This document shows, one piece after another, positions 47,450 through 55,079 of a DNA stretch of 63,914 nt; position 1 is the stretch's first letter, and every line of letters starts with the position of its first letter. Source of the stretch: Caldilineaceae bacterium. GTDB lineage: Bacteria > Chloroflexota > Anaerolineae > Caldilineales > Caldilineaceae. The notes beneath the pieces are model-generated. The model did no database searches. It saw only the letters and a list, made by a program, of their open reading frames with translations, and was not told where the DNA came from. Made by a program: the position numbers and the translations under genes. Location: positions 1-63,914 of the forward strand of contig JAGRCP010000082.1 in assembly GCA_020433455.1 (NCBI GenBank), in the 5' to 3' direction.

Positions 47450-48409
47450 TCAATCGCTGGATAGGGACATCGGCTCGCCTGCAAATCGGGCTGCCGCGGA
47501 CGCAGGGCGCGCGACCTGTTCATGAAGCTGGGCCAGGTGATGGGTTTCGGCCCGGGGGTTGAGCGCCTGCTCCAGGCCGTGGCCCAGGAGCGTGCAGCCC
47601 AGCACGACCCATACGATGCCGAAGCCCGGCGTTACCAATGCCCACCATGCGCCCGCGCTCATGGCGCCCCGGGTAAAGGCATAGTTGAGCATCTGTCCCC
47701 AGCTCAGCAGGGTGGGATCGCCCAACCCGAGAAAGCTTAACGTGCTCTCGTTGAGGATGGCCAGGGAGATCACGAGGACCGTATTAACCACAATCAGCGG
47801 CAGGACCAAGGGCAGGATGTGGCGACGGATAATATAGGGGCGGGACGCGCCCACGGCCTGGGCGCGCAGGACAAACTTCCGCGCCTTGACCGATAAGGTT
47901 TGGGAGCGCACGAGGCGGGCCGTGCTCGTCCAGCCCAGCAGGCCGATAACCAGGATGATGTTGGTCAGGCTGGGCCTGGTCAGCGCGACGATGACCACGA
48001 TCAGGGGTAGGTCAGGAATGACCAGCATGATGTCGGTGAAGCGCATGAGGATGTTTTCCGTGCGCCCGCCGTAGAAGCCGGCCACAATGCCGATGGTCCC
48101 GCCGATGAAGATCGAAATGATGGAAGCGAAGAGGCCCACCGTCAGCGAGACCCGCGCACCGTAGATGAAGTTGGAAAAGACGTCGCGCCCCGCGTCGTCT
48201 GTTCCCAGCCAGTGGGCTGGGCTGGGCCGCGTGTAAATATCGTCGATGGTGATGCGAATGATCGCCTTGGGATCGTAGGGCGCGATGAGGGGCGCACAGA
48301 CCGCGGCGATGATTGCGATGAGCAACATGACCAGGCCGATCATGGCCATGGGATGTTGGCGAAAGGTCCGCCAAAATGCGCCCAAACTCGTAACGCTGGT
48401 ACTTTCCAT
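47450..48409 (-). CDS. dppC: Peptide ABC transporter permease DppC
   Basis: A 319-residue permease. The core motifs are HWLGTDDAGRDVFSNFIYG, the EAA-loop segment RKFVLRAQAVGAS, LSFLGLGDP and a VVLGCTLLGHGLEQALNPR ending. The N-terminal cytoplasmic tail and C-terminal tail are longer than usual. The ATG at 48409 is used because GAGGAG lies 8 nt upstream; a TTG two codons earlier is inside that spacing. Confidence 0.92.
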   Translation of the reverse strand: MESTSVTSLGAFWRTFRQHPMAMIGLVMLLIAIIAAVCAPLIAPYDPKAIIRITIDDIYTRPSPAHWLGTDDAGRDVFSNFIYGARVSLTVGLFASIISIFIGGTIGIVAGFYGGRTENILMRFTDIMLVIPDLPLIVVIVALTRPSLTNIILVIGLLGWTSTARLVRSQTLSVKARKFVLRAQAVGASRPYIIRRHILPLVLPLIVVNTVLVISLAILNESTLSFLGLGDPTLLSWGQMLNYAFTRGAMSAGAWWALVTPGFGIVWVVLGCTLLGHGLEQALNPRAETHHLAQLHEQVARPASAAARFAGEPMSLSSD

Positions 48410-48440
48410 GGGCAATTCTCCTCGGGCGTGACTATTTGAG

Positions 48441-48479
48441 ACGTGATGCGTGATGCGTGCCAGACTCGGTCACGGCTTA
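48441..48479. repeat. GCGTGATGCG repeat, copy 2
   Basis: Shares the GTGATGCGTRATGCGTGC core and the TCACGGCT tail with 37233-37271. It lies in the dppB-dppC gap. Confidence 0.6.
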
Positions 48480-48526
48480 GAAAGCGGACCGCATGAATTC
48501 CAAAAGAGTCTTTTCTTCCATGGGCC

Positions 48527-49555
48527 TTACTCGGCGCGGATGCGCGGATCCAGGACGGAGTAGAGCAACTCCGCGCCCAGGTTGGCAAAGATGACGCTGA
48601 CGGCCAGGAGCAGGAAAGCGCCTTGCAGCATGGGATAATCCCGTCTGCCCACGGCCTCGAAGATGGCCCCGCCCAGACCGGGCCAGGAAAAGACCGTCTC
48701 GATCTGGACTGCGCCCGCCACGGTGAAGCCCAGATTGAGCGCGATGATGGTCACCATGGGCAGCATGGCGTTTTTGAGCGCGTGATCCTTGAGAATCTGA
48801 AAATGATTGAGTCCCTTGGCCCGCGCGGTCAGGATGTAGTCTTCTGACAGCACGTCCACCAGCGTACTGCGCATGATGAGCATGTATTCGCCCAGGAAGA
48901 CGATAGTGTAGGTCAGGGTCGGCAGCAACATGTGGCGCAGCATATCGCTCACGCGCGCCCAGGCGCCGGGAAAGTTCACGCCGGGCGTGATCATGCCACC
49001 CAGGGGCAGGTTGAAGTAGCGGCTGCCGGCAAAGAGCAGGATGATGCCCAGCCAGAAGGTGGGGAGGCTCCAGGCCAGGAGGCTAAAGAGGAGCGCGCCG
49101 AAATCTATGGGCGTTCTTGCTTTCCACGCGGCCAGGATGCCCAGCCCCATACCCAGGATAATGGCCAGGATTTGCCCCGCGCCGATCAGCAAAATTGTGT
49201 TCCACAGCCGCTCGCCCAGCATCGTGCTCACGGGACGATTAGTGTGGTAGCTGATGCCCAGATCGCCTGTGAGCAGGTTGCGCACGTAGAGAAAAAACTG
49301 GGTTTCAAACGGATTGATCAGGCAGGGGCCGGACTTAACGGGATTCAGCGATTCAAAGCAGTTGATGACCGGCTTGTCCAGCCCGAAGCGTTCGCGGATG
49401 GCCTGCTGGGCCTCCTGGGTCAGGCGCGGATCCCGCACGCCCGAGCGGACCGGATCGCCCGGCAGGACGCGGAAGAGAAAAAAATTGAGGCAGATCACGA
49501 ACAGAATCGTGAACAGCGCCCAGGCCAGCTTGCCCAGCAGGTAGGATGCTCTCAT
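48527..49555 (-). CDS. dppB: Peptide ABC transporter permease DppB
   Basis: A 342-residue permease. The first helix ends in RVLPGDP. The EAA loop has EDYILTARAKGL, and the ETVFSWPGLGG and SVLDPRIRAE ending is typical. The loop before helix 2 contains a short insertion with two cysteines (C66 and C78), a smaller version of the four-cysteine loop in the other DppB-like protein at 32730. The upstream gap holds a GAGATTG-type repeat and no good ribosome site. Confidence 0.92.
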   Translation of the reverse strand: MRASYLLGKLAWALFTILFVICLNFFLFRVLPGDPVRSGVRDPRLTQEAQQAIRERFGLDKPVINCFESLNPVKSGPCLINPFETQFFLYVRNLLTGDLGISYHTNRPVSTMLGERLWNTILLIGAGQILAIILGMGLGILAAWKARTPIDFGALLFSLLAWSLPTFWLGIILLFAGSRYFNLPLGGMITPGVNFPGAWARVSDMLRHMLLPTLTYTIVFLGEYMLIMRSTLVDVLSEDYILTARAKGLNHFQILKDHALKNAMLPMVTIIALNLGFTVAGAVQIETVFSWPGLGGAIFEAVGRRDYPMLQGAFLLLAVSVIFANLGAELLYSVLDPRIRAE

Positions 49556-49580
49556 GATGGGCGACTCGATAGAATCTTCT

Positions 49581-49645
49581 AATCTCTCAATCTCCCAATC
49601 GCTGTCCTGTTAGAGAGTAGGCGATTGGGAGATCGGGAGATTGGG
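49581..49645. repeat. CAATCTC / GAGATTG inverted repeat in the dppA-dppB gap
   Basis: Arms 49581-49602 and 49621-49645 are made of CAATCTC and GATTGGGAGAT units and pair around an 18-nt loop. Same family as bases 1-112. As a hairpin after dppA it may lower dppB expression relative to the binding protein. Confidence 0.65.
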
Positions 49646-49666
49646 TTTAGGTTAGCCAGGGGACTG

Positions 49667-51358
49667 TTATTGCACCGGCTCAATGATGGTCAGGGAGGTC
49701 ATGTCCGACAGCTCGATCTTGTCGGCGTCGGTGATCCAGCCCTGGAAGCGATCAGTCCGGTAGGCCTGAACGTTTTGGTCATAGAAGGGGATGATGTAGG
49801 GGACGTCCTCATGCGCGATTTCCTGCATTTGCCAGATAATCGCCTTTCGCTCATCCGGATCCATGGCGACGGCTTGCTCCTTGTACAGCTGATCAAATTC
49901 AGGATTGGAGTAGCCGCTTTCGCTGGTGCCCGTGGGAATCTGATCCGTCGTCATCACGCTGAGCAGGAAAGCCGGATCGGGATCCGAGCCCCAGCCCCAG
50001 AGGATCACGTCATAATCGAAAGTCGGGCAGCAGACGGACGTAAGCGCGTCCGCGTCCAGCGCCTGAAGTTGGGTTTGCACGCCGGCCTGGGCCCAGGTTC
50101 CGCTCATGATTTCGGCGGCCCGCGAAGACCAGGTGCTGTCGCTGGGCCAGTTAACCCGCAGGGTCAGGGGATCGCCGCCGCCGGGCATTTCGCGCACGCC
50201 GTCGCCGTCCGTGTCTGCGTAACCCGCGTCATCCAACATTTGGTTGGCCAGATCGAGGTCATACTCGAAATCCTGAATTGTGTCGTTGTACCAGACGCCC
50301 AGGCTGTCGGGAATGAGGGTGAGGCCAGGCGTGCCGAAGCCCAAAAGCACCACGTCGATGATCTGCTGCTTATCCGTGGCGTGGGCTAATGCCTGACGTA
50401 CGGTCCGGTCTTGCAAGGCCGGATGGCCGGAACAGACGCCGTCCTCGGGGCAGGTTCCATCGTTGGTCAGGTTGAAGATGATGTCGGCCACGCTGGGCGA
50501 GCCGGGCGGGCCGCTGACAACCGCGATGTTGGCCTCATTGCGCAGGGTCGCAACCGCGGGCTTGGGCATTTCGGTAATCATGTCCACCTGGCCGGTGCGC
50601 AGGGCCTGGACCAGCGCGTCCTGATTATCAAAAGTCTGGAAGACTACGCCGTCCACCTTGGGCGGATAGAGGGGATGATCCTTGTTCGCCTCCAGGCTGA
50701 CGAACTGATTCTGCGCGTAATCGGCCAGCTTAAAGGGGCCGCTGCCGACCATAGCCAGATTCTCGAATTCGGCGGCGTTTTCAGTCTGGTCCGCCCAGAT
50801 GTGCTCGGGCAAAATGAAGAGGAAGATGAGCTGGCTGTCCAGGTTGGGGATCGCCTGGGAGAGAGTGAGGACAACCGTCTTGTCATCAGGCGCTTCAACG
50901 GATTCAAAATATTCCGTATATACGTTGAGGAAGGGGAAGTCGGTCTGGGCCTTGTAAAAATTGTAGGAGAAGACGACATCACTTGCGGTGAGGGGCTCGC
51001 CGTCGGAGAAGACGAAGCCGTCGCGCAGGGTGAAGGTCCATACCTTGCCGTCTTCTGATACGTCGGCCGATTCGGCGAGTTCCAGGGTGTAGGTGCCGTC
51101 AAGCTGCAACTGGTACATGGAGTCATAAACGAGATCAAAAATGGTATAGGCTTCGGACAAGACGGCCGCGCCGGGATTCAGCGTGTCCGGGCTGCCGGCC
51201 CAGCCGATGCGGGCCGTTGCGCTGCCCGTGTCGGCGGTCGATGCGGTTGCTTCCTCTGCGCTGCCCGTTGTGGCCGGTTGGGGAGTTGAGGCGCTGCATG
51301 CGGCCAGCAAGAGCGCCGCGAGCAAAGCCGCTATCAGCAGCCATGTTCGTTTCTTCAT
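49667..51358 (-). CDS. dppA: Peptide-binding lipoprotein (family 5)
   Basis: A 563-residue substrate-binding lipoprotein. Lipobox LLLAAC gives C21. The mature part begins ARIGWAGSPDTLNPGAAVLSEAY (as pieces), then VWTFTLRDGFVFSDGEPLTASDV, the family 5 signature, and later QALAHATDKQQIIDVVLLG. It delivers peptides to DppBC. AAAGGAG lies 7 nt before the ATG. First gene of dppABCDF, about 275 nt after a predicted start site. Confidence 0.92.
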   Translation of the reverse strand: MKKRTWLLIAALLAALLLAACSASTPQPATTGSAEEATASTADTGSATARIGWAGSPDTLNPGAAVLSEAYTIFDLVYDSMYQLQLDGTYTLELAESADVSEDGKVWTFTLRDGFVFSDGEPLTASDVVFSYNFYKAQTDFPFLNVYTEYFESVEAPDDKTVVLTLSQAIPNLDSQLIFLFILPEHIWADQTENAAEFENLAMVGSGPFKLADYAQNQFVSLEANKDHPLYPPKVDGVVFQTFDNQDALVQALRTGQVDMITEMPKPAVATLRNEANIAVVSGPPGSPSVADIIFNLTNDGTCPEDGVCSGHPALQDRTVRQALAHATDKQQIIDVVLLGFGTPGLTLIPDSLGVWYNDTIQDFEYDLDLANQMLDDAGYADTDGDGVREMPGGGDPLTLRVNWPSDSTWSSRAAEIMSGTWAQAGVQTQLQALDADALTSVCCPTFDYDVILWGWGSDPDPAFLLSVMTTDQIPTGTSESGYSNPEFDQLYKEQAVAMDPDERKAIIWQMQEIAHEDVPYIIPFYDQNVQAYRTDRFQGWITDADKIELSDMTSLTIIEPVQ

Positions 51359-51694
51359 TGGTTTGCTCCTTTATCAATGGTGATAACATATCGGCGCACG
51401 CGGGACCGTGCGGTTAGCGAATCCCGGCAGGAATCAGCACATCGTTCCTGTCAGGGGTAGAGTCGTTGCATTTCCGGCGCTGTACGCACGCCCAACTTTA
51501 CCGGTGCATCCGCTTGTTGCGGAGAAGATTGTCGGCAGAAAGTAGTCTTGTATCAGTCGTCGATCACGCGAGAGGGTAGCGTGCTGCCGACGCATGGAAG
51601 ACGGACTGTCCAGCAGGAGAGCCCGTTTGGATGACGTGCATTATATGCAAGGTTTCCGATTCGCACAATCGGGAGAATCGGGGATTTAAGGCAA
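51359..51694. other. Leader region of the dpp operon
   Basis: A 336-nt gap between the creatininase-like stop and dppA. It contains a predicted minus-strand promoter at 51640-51668. No gene and no recognisable riboswitch are seen. Confidence 0.5.
51640..51668 (-). promoter_or_regulatory. Predicted promoter of dppABCDF
   Basis: Minus strand TTGTGC (51668-51663), a 17-nt spacer, and a perfect TATAAT (51645-51640). Start near 51633. Confidence 0.5.
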
Positions 51695-52837
51695 TCAGGC
51701 GCCCCATCCGCCCCAGCCGTTTTGCCGCCGTTCTTCCCGCCGGCGCTGCTGTTCGTGAATTTCGGCCACGTGATCGCACTTCTCCGCTACGGCCGCCTCC
51801 AGCCAGAGGCGACCGTGTTCGGCCGTGGCGGTGCTGCCCGCACCGTACGCGCCGGTGATGCTGTCGTCCTCCCACGGTGGATTGGCGACCAGCGCGCCGC
51901 CCTCAATCCAGTCCATGTAGTAATTGGGCGTGGTGATGAAGTCCGTCTCGTCGATGACCCGGTCCATGCGGCAGAGGTCGGGGCGCAGATGGAGGAGCAT
52001 GGCCGTCTCCAGTTCGCCCGCGTGGCCCATGCCGCCCCGGGCGGAGACGCGGTGTCGGGCAATGGCCGGCGCGCCCAGATGACCCGACGTGTGCAGCCAG
52101 GTCGTGGCGCAGAAGATGCGGCGATGGCGCTCGCCCGCATATTTGACCACGGTAACCAGGAACGAGCAGTTGCCGCCGTGGCCGCTCATAAAGTAGAAGC
52201 GGTCAAAACCCCGTACCGCCAGGCCGTCGATCACCGCCAGCCAGAAATCCTCAAAGGCGCGGCCGCCGCAGTTGAGCGTGCCCGCGAACGCGGACCGATG
52301 GGTGCTCACGCCGTACGGGAAAGCCGGCAGCGTGACCGCCTGATCCGGGATGCGGACCGCGGTCGCTTGCGCGATGGCGTTGATAATTTCCGTATCGGTA
52401 GAGAGGGGCAGATGCCGGCCGTGCTGCTCTGTGTGGCCGATTGGGATGAGGACGACCTTGTCCCGGGCCGCGTCGTCGGGCAGGAAGAGCGTCGGCCGGT
52501 CAAATGCGTCCGTGCGCTGGACCAGGCTTGCTGCCCCCAGGCCCAGCTTCAGCTCCGGCGGCGTGAGGGCGTAGACCCGAGCAAAGCCGTCCTCGCACAG
52601 GCTTTCCAGCAGATTGGCGACCAGCGCGCCCAATTTGCTCTCATCCACGGTCAGCCCACTGCCCCGCCAGCCGAAAGGCAAGGCCGGCAGCCTGCCCACT
52701 TGGGGCGGATTGTCCAACGCCTGGGCGACCCGCGGCCAATCGTAGTCGTCGCCCAAAGGCAAAATCAGGGGCGTGCTGCGGGGCAACGCGGCCGCGTCGG
52801 GCCAGGTAAGGGTTTCGTAGGCGAAGAAGTCGGTCAT
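51695..52837 (-). CDS. Creatininase family amidohydrolase with N-terminal half-copy
   Basis: A 380-residue protein. Residues 127-365 are a creatininase-type metal amidohydrolase: PIGHTEQHG gives E137 and H139, STD gives D148, SGHGGN gives H220, and GHAGELETAM supplies the last acidic residue. Substrate unknown; relatives act on creatinine, formamides and a mycofactocin peptide. Residues about 22-92 repeat the same fold in brief (PLILPLG, LPALPFGW, LLESLCEDGFARVYALT mirror VLIPIG, LPAFPYGV and DGLAVRGFDRFYFMS), but lack the metal ligands. It lies between the S9 peptidase and dppA genes, same strand. Confidence 0.85.
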   Translation of the reverse strand: MTDFFAYETLTWPDAAALPRSTPLILPLGDDYDWPRVAQALDNPPQVGRLPALPFGWRGSGLTVDESKLGALVANLLESLCEDGFARVYALTPPELKLGLGAASLVQRTDAFDRPTLFLPDDAARDKVVLIPIGHTEQHGRHLPLSTDTEIINAIAQATAVRIPDQAVTLPAFPYGVSTHRSAFAGTLNCGGRAFEDFWLAVIDGLAVRGFDRFYFMSGHGGNCSFLVTVVKYAGERHRRIFCATTWLHTSGHLGAPAIARHRVSARGGMGHAGELETAMLLHLRPDLCRMDRVIDETDFITTPNYYMDWIEGGALVANPPWEDDSITGAYGAGSTATAEHGRLWLEAAVAEKCDHVAEIHEQQRRREERRQNGWGGWGA

Positions 52838-52846
52838 AGGGGCGTC

Positions 52847-52962
52847 GAATGAGAAATGAGAAAGGAGGAATGAGAAATGTTGCCGTCACGTACCAATTAG
52901 GAAAATAGGCGTGCCACGCGACGGCGCAACCAATTACGTATTTCTCATTCCTCATTATTTCC
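52847..52962. repeat. GAATGAGAAATGAG inverted repeat
   Basis: Left arm 52847-52878 and right arm 52940-52962 are made of (GGAATGAGAAAT)-like units in opposite orientation. The right arm covers the S9 peptidase stop and encodes its last residues (VGNNEE). A related fragment is at 58776-58798. Confidence 0.55.
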
Positions 52963-54810
52963 TACCATCAAATACCAGTCCAAAAAGCGCTCCATGCGGC
53001 CCCATGCGTCCAATTGCGTGGCCCGATGAAGAAAGCCGTGGGGTTCGATGGCATAGGTCTTGTACTCGAAGACTTTGTCATACTTGCGCAGTGCTTCCAC
53101 CCATTCCTCCGACGCTTCGGGCGCAACCACATCATCCTTTAGGCCGTGGAGGATGAGGACCGGCTTTTGTACCTGCTCTACCTGATAGATGGATGAGCCG
53201 TCTACATAAACCTGGCCGTGGGTGGCCGGATGCCCCAGAAAGCTTTCTACATAGAGGCGGAGATGGCGATTGCACTGGGCCCACGAGCTGGTGAGCTGCA
53301 TGTCGCCGTATTTGGCGATGCCGCAGGCGAAACGATATGCCGGGTCCCGGGAGAGGGCCAGGGCCGTGAGATAGCCGCCGTAACTGCCGCCGTAGATGGC
53401 CCTGCGCGTCGGGTCGATCCAGTCCAGTTCGGCCAGATAATCCGCCCCGGCCAGACAATCCTGGAGGTCGCCTTTGCCCCAGTCAAAGTGGTTGGCGTGC
53501 TCAAATTCGATGCCGTAGCCGGTGCTGCCCCGATAGTTGGGCGCCAGCCAGGTATAGCCCTTGGCCACAAAATATTGGGCCAGGATATCCCACTGGTCTA
53601 CGTACTGGGCGGACGGCCCGCCGTGGGGATAGAGGACCGCTGCGCCATTGGGCCGGGCCGGGCGATAGAGGTAGGCGGGGATCTCTGTACCGTCGGAACT
53701 GGCGTAGCGGATCCGCTCAGACATGGCCAACGCGTTGGCCGCCAGCGCAGGCAGTTGGGAAAAGGTGAGTTGTGTCCCGCGTCCGTCGGCCGCATCAACG
53801 CGCCAGAGATCGGGCGGCGCAACGGGGCTTTCAAACGCAACGATGAGGGCCGCGCCGTCGGGCGTCCACTGGGGCGCGCTGTGGCTGCCCCGCATCTGAC
53901 GCAGATAGCGAACGTCGCCGTCATTTACGCTGATGATCGCCAGGGCCAGCGTGCCTTCCAGGTTCACTACGCAGGCGATGCGCGTGCCGTCGGGCGACCA
54001 GGCCGGCTGGAACATCTCGTGATTAAGCGACGTGAGGCGGCGCAGCCCTTCGCCGTCGGCGCGAACGAGCCAGAGATCGCCCCAGCCCGCGCGTTCCGAG
54101 CGGAAGGCAATGGTTGAACCGTCGGGCGACCAGACCGCGCCGCTGTTTTTCTCGCCGGCTTGCCCGCAGAGAAGACGCTGCTCGCCGCTCTCCGCGTCGA
54201 TGAGCATGAGATCTATGCGGTTGAGGTCATCCAAATGACGCCGTTCGCACGCAACGAACTTGCCGTCAGGCGACGGCGCGGGCGTCCAGTAATCGTAGGG
54301 GCCCGTTGCCAGCGGTTGCGGATAGGCCCCGTCCCGGTCGGTGATGAGCAGTTGATCCCGCGTGTGGCGCACGACGCTGATGATGAGGCGGCGGCTGTCG
54401 GGCATCCAGACCGGACCGGATGCGCCCGCACTGAAATCGCTGATTTTGCGCGGCTCGCCGCCGGCCGCGTCCGCAACATGGACGTGCCCGTCGATACAGA
54501 AGGCCAGCCGTCGGCTGTCGGGCGACCAGCGGGGAACCTCATCGCTCCAGTAGGCGGCCAGGCCGCGGTTGGTGGAGATGCGGGCGGGCCAGCCGCCTGC
54601 GCTGTCCATAACGTAGACGTCGGAGAGATCGGCCCGATCCCAGATGAAGGCGATGCGCGTGCCGTCGGGCGAGAGGCGGTGGCTACGCACCCGATCTACC
54701 GCGGTGATGAGGGAGAGACTCCAGCCCGAAGGCGCCTTCAGGTCGGGCCGGGTGAGAGAGGGCCAACCGTTCCGCTCATATTTCTCAGTCAGTTTGATGG
54801 CTTCGTGCAT
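52945..54810 (-). CDS. S9 family peptidase (acylaminoacyl/dipeptidyl peptidase type)
   Basis: A 621-residue prolyl-oligopeptidase-family serine peptidase with no signal peptide, so cytoplasmic. Residues about 40-370 form a TolB-like propeller with repeated WSPDG/TPDG blades. Residues about 375-615 are the alpha/beta hydrolase: nucleophile Ser in GGSYGGY, Asp in HGLKDDVV, and His in EPHGF. It cleaves short peptides. First of a run of minus-strand genes (peptidase, creatininase-like, dppABCDF), fitting the breakdown of peptides imported by Dpp. The final residues come from an intergenic-type repeat. Confidence 0.92.
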   Translation of the reverse strand: MHEAIKLTEKYERNGWPSLTRPDLKAPSGWSLSLITAVDRVRSHRLSPDGTRIAFIWDRADLSDVYVMDSAGGWPARISTNRGLAAYWSDEVPRWSPDSRRLAFCIDGHVHVADAAGGEPRKISDFSAGASGPVWMPDSRRLIISVVRHTRDQLLITDRDGAYPQPLATGPYDYWTPAPSPDGKFVACERRHLDDLNRIDLMLIDAESGEQRLLCGQAGEKNSGAVWSPDGSTIAFRSERAGWGDLWLVRADGEGLRRLTSLNHEMFQPAWSPDGTRIACVVNLEGTLALAIISVNDGDVRYLRQMRGSHSAPQWTPDGAALIVAFESPVAPPDLWRVDAADGRGTQLTFSQLPALAANALAMSERIRYASSDGTEIPAYLYRPARPNGAAVLYPHGGPSAQYVDQWDILAQYFVAKGYTWLAPNYRGSTGYGIEFEHANHFDWGKGDLQDCLAGADYLAELDWIDPTRRAIYGGSYGGYLTALALSRDPAYRFACGIAKYGDMQLTSSWAQCNRHLRLYVESFLGHPATHGQVYVDGSSIYQVEQVQKPVLILHGLKDDVVAPEASEEWVEALRKYDKVFEYKTYAIEPHGFLHRATQLDAWGRMERFLDWYLMVGNNEE

Positions 54811-54833
54811 GGGCGCTTATTTCCCCCGGGGAA

Positions 54834-54896
54834 CGTCACGGCGAAATTTTCGCCTTGCCTCGCGGGGAGGAGCAGGCAGAAAATTTCGCCGTGACG
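54834..54896. repeat. Perfect 18-bp inverted repeat, CGTCACGGCGAAATTTTC
   Basis: Arms 54834-54851 and 54879-54896 are exact reverse complements around a 27-nt G-rich loop. It lies in the gap between the B-domain/LysM gene and the S9 peptidase gene. Confidence 0.75.
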
Positions 54897-54950
54897 GATA
54901 TGAATGACTGATTCAGCCGATCGATATGCAATTACTGCGTACTGTGTAAT

Positions 54951-55004
54951 GTCGCCGTAGCGGAAGGACTCGGAGAAAATCCGACCCATCCGCCACGGCG
55001 AGAC
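54951..55004. repeat. GTCGCCGT inverted repeat
   Basis: GTCGCCGTaGCGGAaGG pairs imperfectly with CCcaTCCGCcACGGCGAGAC around an inner CGGA/TCCG hairpin, and is flanked by TAAT(TACTG) on both sides. It is adjacent to and similar in layout to the 54834-54896 element. Confidence 0.55.
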
Positions 55005-55079
55005 TAATTACTGCCCTGAAAATAGGATTGTTTTCATTTCTCCGTGGCGCACAATCGCCCATGGGGAACTCATCACGTA

